A DNA stretch of 64,000 bases, from contig DIGJ01000033.1 of NCBI GenBank assembly GCA_002419585.1, positions 62,001 to 126,000 on the forward strand, given 5' to 3'. Below the pieces are notes generated by a model. The model saw nothing but the letters and a program-made list of their open reading frames with translations, was not told where the DNA came from and searched no databases. A program made the position numbers and the translations under genes. This document shows, piece after piece, positions 1 through 7,799 of this stretch. The first letter of the stretch is position 1, and every line of letters begins with the position of its first letter. Source of the DNA: Lachnoclostridium sp. UBA5725 (lineage in GTDB: Bacteria > Bacillota > Clostridia > Lachnospirales > Lachnospiraceae).

Positions 1-1131
1 AACAAGTGCTGCTCCAGCACGAAGATCTGGTGCACTTACAATTGCTCCTGTCAATTCTGGAACTCCTGCGATAATTGCTGAGTTTCCTTCTACTGTAATA
101 GAAGTTCCCATTCGATTCAATTCATCGACATATTTAAAGCGATTTTCAAATATACTTTCTGTAACAATACTTGTGCCTTTTGATAACGCCAAAAGAGTTG
201 CAATTTGTGGTTGCATATCCGTAGGAAATCCAGGATATGGTAGTGTCTTTACATGAGTACTACCTAACCTTTTATCCGAATATACACGAATCGAATCATC
301 AAATTCTTCTACCTTTGCACCAATCTCAACTAGCTTTGCAGAAATTGCTTCTAAATGCTTTGGTATTACATTTTTGATTAAAACGTCTCCACAAGTTGCT
401 GCAGCAGCAAGCATAAAAGTCCCCGCTTCAATCTGGTCTGGCACAATCGAATATTCGCTTGCATGAAGCTTCTCTGCTCCCTTAATACGAATAACATCGG
501 TTCCAGCACCTTTGATATTGGCACCCATGCTATTTAAGAAATTCGCAACATCAACAATATGTGGTTCTTTTGCTGCATTTTCAATAATTGTTTTTCCTTC
601 TGCCATGCAAGAAGCGAGCATAATATTTATGGTAGCACCAACGCTAACCATATCCAAATAAATATGGCTTCCCTTTAAACGGTCTGCCTTCGCATCAATC
701 ATTCCCTGCTCAATCTTTACCGTTGCTCCGAGCGCCCTAAATCCCTTTATATGCTGGTCAATTGGTCTGCTTCCAATATTGCAGCCACCCGGAAGGGCCA
801 CTTGTGCTTTTTTATATTTTCCAAGAAGTGCTCCTAATAAATAATAGGAAGCTCTGATTTTTCTTATATATTCGTAATCAATATTAACTGCACCAATATT
901 GCTTCCGTTAATTTTTACTGTATGCGCATCGACACGTTCTACCATGGCACCAATGCCTTCAATCGCTTGCAGTAACACATTTATATCCCTAACATCAGGT
1001 AAATTATCAATCGTAACTGTTTCATCTGTCATAATGGCTGCTGCCAAAATTCCAAGAGCCGCGTTTTTAGCTCCACCAATGGTGACACTACCAACTAATG
1101 GCTTTCCACCTTTTATAATATATTGCTCCAT
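1..1131 (-). CDS. murA: UDP-N-acetylglucosamine 1-carboxyvinyltransferase, 3' end cut by window edge
   Basis: This enzyme transfers enolpyruvate from PEP to UDP-GlcNAc, the first committed step of peptidoglycan precursor synthesis in the cytoplasm. The minus strand reads open from ATG at 1129-1131 to the window edge, giving 377 codons of an enzyme usually about 417-420 residues long, so the C-terminus lies outside. The protein opens with MEQYIIKGGKPLVGSV and KNAALGILAAA, carries the GGCNIGSRPIDQH loop whose Cys is the PEP-reactive, fosfomycin-target residue, and later has SVGATINIMLA, PDQIEAGTF and FPTDMQPQ, all typical of the EPT fold. It stands alone behind its own promoter. Firmicutes often have two murA paralogues, and which one this is cannot be decided here. 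Confidence 0.96.
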   Translation of the reverse strand, partial: MEQYIIKGGKPLVGSVTIGGAKNAALGILAAAIMTDETVTIDNLPDVRDINVLLQAIEGIGAMVERVDAHTVKINGSNIGAVNIDYEYIRKIRASYYLLGALLGKYKKAQVALPGGCNIGSRPIDQHIKGFRALGATVKIEQGMIDAKADRLKGSHIYLDMVSVGATINIMLASCMAEGKTIIENAAKEPHIVDVANFLNSMGANIKGAGTDVIRIKGAEKLHASEYSIVPDQIEAGTFMLAAAATCGDVLIKNVIPKHLEAISAKLVEIGAKVEEFDDSIRVYSDKRLGSTHVKTLPYPGFPTDMQPQIATLLALSKGTSIVTESIFENRFKYVDELNRMGTSITVEGNSAIIAGVPELTGAIVSAPDLRAGAALV

Positions 1132-1257
1132 ATGACACCTCTATTTTTAAATATCTCTATACTATTTGCAACGAATCATTTCTAATTTATTGTATCTATC
1201 GCCGTTTTATCTTGTAAATCTTCATTATTTACGAACTTAGTGCTTTATAACATAACG

Positions 1258-1285
1258 ATTATAGCACATTATTCTCATTTGTAAA
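1258..1285 (-). promoter_or_regulatory. Candidate sigma-A promoter of murA
   Basis: On the minus strand TTTACA (1280-1285) and TATAAT (1258-1263) are separated by 16 bases, about 130 bases upstream of the murA start. The -10 is perfect and the -35 is weak. The spacing is acceptable for sigma-A. Assignment to murA is by position only. Confidence 0.45.
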
Positions 1286-1306
1286 ACTAATTTTTTCATG
1301 ACTCCA

Positions 1307-1804
1307 TTATAGCAAGAGTTTTGTATTAATATTTTGCATTAATTCGCCTACATCAAGACCTTTTGCATCCACTGTAACATGCGCATATTTTTCGTACAGA
1401 GGGCACCTTTCTTCATATAAATCATAAAAAGTCTGATTATTTCTCAAAACTACACCTCGCTTATGTGGATCTCCCACCCGGTGCTTTAATTCTTCATAAT
1501 CAAGCTTTAGATATACCACAATTGCGTTCTGGAAAAAAAATTCCATTGCCTCTTTTCCATAGATAGCACTTCCCCCAGTTGCTATGACGCTGTCTGTATC
1601 TTCTATTGCCCGGTTCACCTCATTTTCAATTTCAATAAAGCGCTCTAGTCCATCTTCTTTAATAATTTCTCTTAAGAGTTTTTTCTCCCTTTTTTGTATC
1701 AGTAAATCAGAATCAATAAATTGATAACCAAGTGCCTTCGCTAATATAACACCAACTGTACTTTTACCTACTCCTGGCATTCCAATGAGAACAATATTTT
1801 TCAT
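1307..1804 (-). CDS. aroK: Shikimate kinase-like P-loop kinase
   Basis: By family this would phosphorylate shikimate at the 3-OH with ATP in aromatic amino-acid synthesis. The 165 residues match the usual length of about 165-175. The Walker A is GMPGVGKST (residues 8-16), D31 and D33 match the Mg/shikimate aspartates, the glycine motif is ATGGSAIY (75-82) rather than GGG, and RCPLYE at R133 matches the C-terminal substrate arginine. The FRxxE motif that normally supplies another shikimate-binding arginine reads FIEIE (56-60). The fold is clear; the substrate is less certain because of that change. It is transcribed ahead of murA, from which it is separated by 175 bases containing a promoter. 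Its start codon follows a weak ribosome site. Confidence 0.78.
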   Translation of the reverse strand: MKNIVLIGMPGVGKSTVGVILAKALGYQFIDSDLLIQKREKKLLREIIKEDGLERFIEIENEVNRAIEDTDSVIATGGSAIYGKEAMEFFFQNAIVVYLKLDYEELKHRVGDPHKRGVVLRNNQTFYDLYEERCPLYEKYAHVTVDAKGLDVGELMQNINTKLLL

Positions 1805-1852
1805 GCTGCTCCTATCTGTCCGTAATATTTATTATCTTTGGTAAAGCTCATC

Positions 1853-3709
1853 TTATTTTTTACGATTTTCAAAATAAACAAAGGAATCAATGGAATCCAA
1901 AATATCCTTAAAATCGTCTCTTGATGCGGCTTCGATATACTTCTTCAAAATTTCTATTTCCGCATCATTATGATATCTTCCATAAAAAATATCATAAAGA
2001 TTATGCCCTCTGACATAGGTTTTGATCAGTTCCATGTTGTCTTTTACATCTTGCTTTGAATTAATCCGTACTCCGAAATTTTTTATCATTCGTTTTGTAC
2101 TTCCAAGTTTATATAGATAGTCTTTGAACTTTACGTAAAGAATATTATAAAAATCTTCTTCTTTTTTGATCACACCAATCTTTTCCATTATCTTAGGATT
2201 CAGAAAATAATTTTCAAACGAATAATACTTAAGAATTAAAACATTTCTTGGCATTACTCGTGGCAGATTGCCAACATCCTCTTTGGACCGTTGGTCATAA
2301 TAGCTACAAAGCTGTTTTCTTAAGTGATTTGGGTTTTTGCCATCACTATCTCGAATCATCAAAAATTGATCTTTTAAATAAAGCTGATTAATGTACTTTA
2401 AGTTTGCATATGTTTTAATATTGGTACAACTGTTGGTCGTAATGATGGAAATACGAAGTGGCTTTCCATTCTTGTCATAAACCTCGGAATAATATTTTTC
2501 AAGCAAAAGTGGAAGGCGGCTACTATCTTGTTTTCCCTCAACAATAAACACAAAGTTCACATTCATTAGATCATTTGCTGTATAGCCTAAATCATCTAAT
2601 ATTTCATCCACATCGGTATCCTCTTTTACTGTAGTATAATAATCTCGATCCAAAACAACCTGCTTAATCTGCTTGGAAGAAAAATTAAAGATTAGATTTG
2701 GTGAATGTGTGGAGAAGATAACCTGATTCTTTTTGGATAATCGGAATAATATCTCACTGGCAACCTTTTGAAGCTGAGGATGAAGATAGTTTTCAGGATC
2801 CTCTATTATTATGATACATGGAAGGGTTCCTTCCTCATCTACATAGGCTTCCAGTAAAGAAAGTGCATAAATGCTCTTTAATCCTTCACTTAAAGTCTGC
2901 ATCGTTCCTTCTGTTTCACGATCTCTGTTAAATACCTTTGTTTCAACATTTAGCATATCTTCTGGATCAAATTTTATTTCATAATGAATGTCTTTCATCG
3001 GACTTCCATTTGCATGAAAATACCGATTCAATTTTTCAGAAAAGGCATTGATATTCGAATGGAACAATTTAAATTCTAATAATCGCGTTGTTTCATAAGC
3101 AGTAAGCTCTTCTGGACTTTTTTGGTTGATATATCCAATGCAGTTGAAACAACGATTACACTTTTTCGCTGGATCAAACATGCATATATTATTTTTCAGA
3201 TCATAAAAAATGGATTTATCATAAAACTGAAATACATCATTTTGTATGGAATCTAAATTTCTATCTTTATCAATATGATATATCTTTGGCAAGATACTCT
3301 TAATATAAGGATTATTCTTTTTCACGCCATCGTTATATTTGATAACTCCTTCCGGATTCACAATACACTTAAAGTTGATTTTTCCTTCTTTAAAAGAAGG
3401 CACTTTATTACAAAAATCTTTTACCCACAAATCATACTTCTTATATTTACTTACCACTCCTTGGCTATGCAATGAAAACAAATCTTCTTCGTCAAAATCT
3501 ACGGTCATTTCTACTACTATGCTTTTTTCTTCGTCTTCATAGTTTATTTTTTTAACAATAAAATCACCGCAAACCAAGCGGATTGCATCAATAACAACCG
3601 TTTTACCGGTATTATTTTTTCCGACAAGTATAAGCGCGTTTTCCACCTCTTTGATTTCCAAATCACGGATGGATTTAAAGTTTTTGATATGCAAGTAACT
3701 GATTTTCAT
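1853..3709 (-). CDS. OLD-family ATP-dependent nuclease (AAA ATPase plus TOPRIM)
   Basis: The 618-residue protein combines an SMC/RecF-like ABC ATPase with a TOPRIM domain, the architecture of OLD (overcoming lysogenization defect) nucleases. Walker A is GKNNTGKT (30-37), the ABC-like signature LSEG (273-276), Walker B IIIIEDPE (299-306) and the switch histidine STHSP (H335). TOPRIM follows: IVEGKQD (E391) and RDSDGKN (D454, D456), so the nuclease metal ligands are present. An insertion between Walker A and the signature holds four cysteines (176, 184, 187, 190) that could bind metal. Its start overlaps the end of the flavin-reductase gene by four bases (ATGA), which suggests translational coupling. 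No UvrD-like partner (class 2 OLD, Gabija) is adjacent. A defence or DNA-repair role is inference. Confidence 0.82.
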   Translation of the reverse strand: MKISYLHIKNFKSIRDLEIKEVENALILVGKNNTGKTVVIDAIRLVCGDFIVKKINYEDEEKSIVVEMTVDFDEEDLFSLHSQGVVSKYKKYDLWVKDFCNKVPSFKEGKINFKCIVNPEGVIKYNDGVKKNNPYIKSILPKIYHIDKDRNLDSIQNDVFQFYDKSIFYDLKNNICMFDPAKKCNRCFNCIGYINQKSPEELTAYETTRLLEFKLFHSNINAFSEKLNRYFHANGSPMKDIHYEIKFDPEDMLNVETKVFNRDRETEGTMQTLSEGLKSIYALSLLEAYVDEEGTLPCIIIIEDPENYLHPQLQKVASEILFRLSKKNQVIFSTHSPNLIFNFSSKQIKQVVLDRDYYTTVKEDTDVDEILDDLGYTANDLMNVNFVFIVEGKQDSSRLPLLLEKYYSEVYDKNGKPLRISIITTNSCTNIKTYANLKYINQLYLKDQFLMIRDSDGKNPNHLRKQLCSYYDQRSKEDVGNLPRVMPRNVLILKYYSFENYFLNPKIMEKIGVIKKEEDFYNILYVKFKDYLYKLGSTKRMIKNFGVRINSKQDVKDNMELIKTYVRGHNLYDIFYGRYHNDAEIEILKKYIEAASRDDFKDILDSIDSFVYFENRKK

Positions 3710-4311
3710 GTCTTGCTTCCTCCCCTTATCCCTTTACTGCGTTTCGCACTATTCTTTTTAACGGAATAGCCAAAGGTACCAAGTTTTTCTCCCAAATCAA
3801 AATATTCCCCATGAGAGTAAACAATCAATTCGGATTTATTTAAATTAAACCTTCCCTTTTCGTCCAGGAACTGGCGATCCACATGAACTCCTTCCACCAT
3901 TCCCAAAAACATGTGGTGTGAACCAAGTTCTATTATTTGCTTTACCTTACATTCTATGTTAACTGGACACTCTTCGATATAGGGTGCATTCACTTTATCT
4001 CCAGAAATTGGTGTTAAATGAAGCTCTTTAAATTTGTCTACATCCCTTCCAGATCGTACACCACAAAAATCGACCGCTGATGTCAATTTCTTGGTTGTAA
4101 GATTGATGACAAATTCGCCGCTATTTTTTATCATATCATAAGAATAACGTTCTGGACGTACCGAAATATATACCATTGCAGGATTCGTACAAACCGTTCC
4201 AGTCCATGCTACCGTTATAATATTTGGTGTCTTGTCACCTTCTCGACAGCTTACCATAACTGCAGGTAATGGATAAAGCATATTTCCAGGTTTCCATAAT
4301 TCTTTTTTCAT
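3706..4311 (-). CDS. Flavin reductase-like FMN-binding protein
   Basis: The protein matches the flavin reductase-like split-barrel family: an N-terminal PAVMVSC, then TPNIITVAWTGTVCTNPAMV and ISVRPERYSYDMI, regions that bind FMN in this family. It is cytosolic and would be an NAD(P)H:flavin oxidoreductase or a flavin-binding redox protein of unknown partner. About 201 residues. An upstream in-frame ATG exists at 4321-4323, but the ribosome site GGGAG sits inside that extension, a few bases before ATG at 4309-4311, so the inner start is preferred. The stop overlaps the start of the OLD-family gene by four bases. The two genes appear co-transcribed, with no obvious biochemical link. Confidence 0.85.
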   Translation of the reverse strand: MKKELWKPGNMLYPLPAVMVSCREGDKTPNIITVAWTGTVCTNPAMVYISVRPERYSYDMIKNSGEFVINLTTKKLTSAVDFCGVRSGRDVDKFKELHLTPISGDKVNAPYIEECPVNIECKVKQIIELGSHHMFLGMVEGVHVDRQFLDEKGRFNLNKSELIVYSHGEYFDLGEKLGTFGYSVKKNSAKRSKGIRGGSKT

Positions 4312-4337
4312 AGTTTCTCCCATTGTTTGATTTTAAG

Positions 4338-4367
4338 TTGATTGCGTTTTTGCCGATTGCATATTAT
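4338..4367 (+). promoter_or_regulatory. Candidate promoter for the Ig-like gene
   Basis: TTGATT (4338-4343) and TATTAT (4362-4367) are 18 bases apart, about 30 bases before the plus-strand start at 4398 and within the 86-base divergent gap to the flavin-reductase gene. A second TATAAT overlaps at 4365-4370 but is spaced too far. Moderate support only. Confidence 0.4.
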
Positions 4368-4397
4368 AATAGCTATATTAAATGTGAGGTGACGCTT

Positions 4398-4739
4398 ATG
4401 CCAAAATATCTTGACATCCAAAATGTAACACAGGGCATGGAGGACAAGGTTAAACAAACACTTAAGTTTAAAACAGGTAAATTCCTGTGGAAGGTTAAAT
4501 TTAATACTCCCCTTGATCCAAGAACCGTAAACAATGTAAATCTTTATGTTACAAATACTGAAAAACAGCCTTTAATGACTTCGATTCACTATGATACACT
4601 GAATAACATAATAGAAATAGAGCCTTTAGAGGCATATGCCCAGCATGAATCCTATATTCTTAATATTACAACTGCTGTCAAATCAAAAGGTGGAAATAAC
4701 CTTAAGACTCCTGTACAGCTTCAATTTAAAATTGATTAA
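4398..4739 (+). CDS. Small Ig-like (SbsA/Big_5-type) domain protein
   Basis: A 113-residue protein made of a single beta-rich domain resembling the SbsA Ig-like (Big_5) fold: the sequence around LDPRTVNNVNLYVTN followed by a beta hairpin and an ESYILNITTAVKSKGG stretch is the usual Big_5 pattern. No signal peptide, membrane segment or LPxTG is visible, which is odd for a fold normally found in surface proteins. The start at 4398 is chosen because GAGGTGA lies just upstream; an earlier ATG at 4323 has no ribosome site. The stop overlaps the convergent pyrophosphatase stop by four bases. The function is not recognised. Confidence 0.72.
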   Translation: MPKYLDIQNVTQGMEDKVKQTLKFKTGKFLWKVKFNTPLDPRTVNNVNLYVTNTEKQPLMTSIHYDTLNNIIEIEPLEAYAQHESYILNITTAVKSKGGNNLKTPVQLQFKID

Positions 4740-6397
4740 TTATTATCTTGTCGTAGGGTAAGCATGAGAGCTGGAATGAGTTGTTTCTTTCTTGATACAA
4801 CTCCTTCTAGCTTGATTCCTTCCTGTGCATTATTCATATCAAATGTGTCTTGTATGAGTTCTTCTGCACCATCTCCATAATATAAAAGTTGTGTAGATTC
4901 TTCCAATATATTGGTGAGCATAAAGAACAGCATCGATACTTTATGATGGTCAAAATCCTTTACCATATAATCATAAATTCTTTCTTTCATTTCCTCTAAT
5001 TCATCGCCGTCCATCGCATTGATTTGCCCAACACCAAATGAGACATCACCTGAAGTAAATACTTTATAGTCTTGATGAAAGATTTCTTCTGCTGACTTAT
5101 TTTTTAAATTACTTCCTGCCGCAAACATTTCCTTTGCGTAGCGATTTACATCAATTCCCGCAATATAAGACAACTTCTCTGCTGCCATAATATCTGCCTG
5201 CGTACAGGTCGGTGAACGATATACCAACGTATCTGAAATAATAGCAGAACACAATAAGCCTGCAATGTCTTTCGGTATTTCAATTCCATTCTCCTGATAC
5301 ATCTGATAAATTATGGTGGCGGTACAGCCAAGTGGCTGATTACGGAAAAATACAGGGCTCATGGTCTGGATACCACCCAAACGGTGATGATCGATGATTT
5401 CTAATAAATCAGCCTCTTCAATTCCTTCTACTGACTGCGCACGTTCATTGTGGTCAACCAAGATAAGCTGCTTTCTTTTTGCATCCAATAAATTTCGGCG
5501 CGAAATCATTCCAACAAATTTATTATTATCATCTAAAATCGGGAAATAACGGAATCTCATTTTAGCCATAATATCGCGTATTTCTTCAATACGATCATCC
5601 TCATTAAATGTTACTAAATCTTTATTCTTCATAAAAAATCGAATCGGCATACTTTGATTAATCAAACGTGCAGCTGTAAACGTATCAAACGGCGTTTTTA
5701 TTATTGTACAGCCTTTGCTTTCTGCAAGCTTAGTAATGGTATAAGATACCATCGCCCCATCACATACAATAATGCAGCCGGCTGCCATCTCAATTGCACA
5801 AAGTTGGGATTCATAACGGTTTCCAAGGATTACGATATCTCCTTTTTCAATATAACTTTCCATCAAATCCGGGTTCGCTGCTGCAATTAATACCTTTCCT
5901 TCACTTATAAAGGAATTGCTATCGCCAACAATCATTTCCCCTTCTAACGTTTCTATAATATTATTATATGGCGTTTGCGCTGTAGCGATAATTCTATTAT
6001 CATAAACATCCATATAAGACTTGGCAATATCACTAATTGTAATAAGCCCTTCTAGTCTTCGGTGAGCACTAACAATCGGCAAAGTATTTGCCTTACTCTC
6101 TCTCATTAGCTCCCACGCCTTTTTTAAAGAAATATTACTTGGTGTACCCTCTATTTGACGAAATTCTACATCTTTGACCTGTGTATGAACGTTTAAAATC
6201 AATTCTGGTTCCTTCACATCAAAATAGTTTAATACAAAGGCTGTCTCCTGATTTACTTCACCTGCTCGCATCGGTGCAAAATGATTACCAGTCAATTTTT
6301 CTTTTAAATATGCATATGCAATTGATGAACTTATGGAATCCGTATCCGGATTTATGTGACCAACAACATATACGGTATTTTTTCTCTCCGTTTTCAT
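4736..6397 (-). CDS. CBS/DRTGG-domain manganese-dependent inorganic pyrophosphatase
   Basis: This is a family II (DHH) pyrophosphatase that hydrolyses PPi to two phosphates. The GHINPDTDS motif (13-21), the later IIDHHRLGG motif and a DHHA2 C-terminal domain surround an inserted regulatory block containing two CBS motifs and a DRTGG-like domain, which explains the 553-residue length against about 310 for the unregulated enzyme. In characterised CBS-PPases the CBS pair binds AMP/ADP (inhibitory) and the DRTGG insert allows Ap4A activation; here that is inferred from architecture. It starts 21 bases after the TPR protein and is probably the last gene of that operon, so PPi hydrolysis may be co-expressed with two uncharacterised proteins. 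Confidence 0.93.
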   Translation of the reverse strand: MKTERKNTVYVVGHINPDTDSISSSIAYAYLKEKLTGNHFAPMRAGEVNQETAFVLNYFDVKEPELILNVHTQVKDVEFRQIEGTPSNISLKKAWELMRESKANTLPIVSAHRRLEGLITISDIAKSYMDVYDNRIIATAQTPYNNIIETLEGEMIVGDSNSFISEGKVLIAAANPDLMESYIEKGDIVILGNRYESQLCAIEMAAGCIIVCDGAMVSYTITKLAESKGCTIIKTPFDTFTAARLINQSMPIRFFMKNKDLVTFNEDDRIEEIRDIMAKMRFRYFPILDDNNKFVGMISRRNLLDAKRKQLILVDHNERAQSVEGIEEADLLEIIDHHRLGGIQTMSPVFFRNQPLGCTATIIYQMYQENGIEIPKDIAGLLCSAIISDTLVYRSPTCTQADIMAAEKLSYIAGIDVNRYAKEMFAAGSNLKNKSAEEIFHQDYKVFTSGDVSFGVGQINAMDGDELEEMKERIYDYMVKDFDHHKVSMLFFMLTNILEESTQLLYYGDGAEELIQDTFDMNNAQEGIKLEGVVSRKKQLIPALMLTLRQDNN

Positions 6398-6418
6398 ACC
6401 AATCTCCTCACAAAATAT

Positions 6419-7726
6419 TTATACATAGAGTTCATATTTGATTAGCGACTTAAGCTTACGGTTTCGATTCAACAGCTCATTCATTGCCTCTTCCTCATCT
6501 ACAAATCCAACTACAACATTGATTCGCATACGCTTCATGATCTGACAAAGCGTTTGCAGGGACTCCAAAGAAAGTTCATGTGCTCCTTCAATTAAAAGGC
6601 ATGATCCTTCCAGTTGTTCCCTTTTTTCTTCCAGATTTATGCTATTTACCTTTGCGGCCGCAATTCTAGCAATTCGTGGTGTTTTTAATACTCCTTTTTC
6701 ACATAATTCTCGCATGAGTTTTTTTGTGATTTCCATGGTTTTTTCTTCATTGTTCCCAATCACCGAAAAATGTGGCATTTGCCTTGTTCGGATTGCTTCC
6801 TCCACAATGCTTTCTATCATCTGTTCTTTCTTACTTTTTTCACCCGTTTGAAGCACTGTTTCCACTTCTACTTGCTCTACTTTACGTTGCTCTAATACAG
6901 GTTGTTCTGATTCTACTTCTAGTTGTTCTTTTATTTGCTCTTCAAATTTTAGTTCTGGTTGTTCATCTAGTTCTATTTTGGTTTGCACTTCTTTCGCCGC
7001 TTCAATCAGATCCTTATCTTCGAAAAAGTCCTCCACATCCTCTTGCTCAGTTTCATATCGTTCTCTTTCCTGGCGATCTGCAATCCTTGCAGCAATTCTT
7101 AGTTCTGCTGCAAGATTTCTAGTTTCATCAATCGCCTTACGGGAAGAAATATCAATACCTTCCACGTAATGCAGTTTAAGGAGCATTGCCTTTTCCACAA
7201 TAATTCCTTCACCAAACCAAAGTATTATCTTTGTGCATTCTTCAATGCACGCTTCTTCCATACCCTCTTTGTGGTAAAGCTTCGCAAGTTCGTATGCCCA
7301 TTCTTCTAAATACTCATAAGACAAAATATCTTTAATATACACAATTAATTCCGCATGGTTCGCCCCTTTTGCCTTTTGGATATAAAAATTCAGAATATAA
7401 CACTCCGCACTATCTCGATCTATTTTTTTATAATCCTCGTAAAAATGCTCTGCTTCCTCCAATAACCCACATTGAATAGAAAGATATATCAAATGATACA
7501 GCGCACTTCTAGATTGTACTTTATCAAAAATTAGCAAATAGACATCCCTTGCATCCAAAAAACGCTTGGATTCAATATAGATTTGTCCAATTGTTCGTAA
7601 GTCCATAATAGATTTCACTTTTTCTATGTCGATTTGCTCTATTAGTTCAGCAGCCTTTTCGATTTGCTTTTCTTCAAGTAGGTTTCTTGCCTGTGCGCAT
7701 TTTATCATACTATCAAGCTTGCCCAT
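6419..7726 (-). CDS. TPR-like protein with a degenerate AAA+ (CbxX/SpoVK-like) C-terminal domain
   Basis: No characterised homologue is recognised. Residues 1-190 are all-helical with TPR-like periodicity. Residues 215-300 form a highly acidic Glu/Gln-rich linker (repeated EQPELK, EQLEVE, EQRKVEQVEVE). Residues 301-435 follow the layout of a CbxX/CfqX (SpoVK-type) AAA+ module: HFSVIGNNEEKTM (319-331) sits where HF..GNPGTGKTT is expected, and CLLIEGAHELS (376-386) where the Walker B and DEAYSL follow. The Walker A glycines and the Walker B acidic pair are largely lost, so ATP hydrolysis is unlikely. The gene lies 73 bases after the cNMP-fold protein and 21 before the pyrophosphatase, same strand. 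A scaffold or adaptor role is inference. Confidence 0.7.
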   Translation of the reverse strand: MGKLDSMIKCAQARNLLEEKQIEKAAELIEQIDIEKVKSIMDLRTIGQIYIESKRFLDARDVYLLIFDKVQSRSALYHLIYLSIQCGLLEEAEHFYEDYKKIDRDSAECYILNFYIQKAKGANHAELIVYIKDILSYEYLEEWAYELAKLYHKEGMEEACIEECTKIILWFGEGIIVEKAMLLKLHYVEGIDISSRKAIDETRNLAAELRIAARIADRQERERYETEQEDVEDFFEDKDLIEAAKEVQTKIELDEQPELKFEEQIKEQLEVESEQPVLEQRKVEQVEVETVLQTGEKSKKEQMIESIVEEAIRTRQMPHFSVIGNNEEKTMEITKKLMRELCEKGVLKTPRIARIAAAKVNSINLEEKREQLEGSCLLIEGAHELSLESLQTLCQIMKRMRINVVVGFVDEEEAMNELLNRNRKLKSLIKYELYV

Positions 7727-7799
7727 GGTTTATCCCCCTGTGTTTCATTGTATCTTAGTACTACTATAGTAGTCGTTCCTTGCTGTAATTTCAATGGTA

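Noticed and set aside
6772..7122. 116-codon plus-strand hydrophobic frame
   Set aside because: It is the complement of the Glu/Gln-rich linker of the TPR protein; reading acidic codons backwards gives Leu/Phe-rich shadows.
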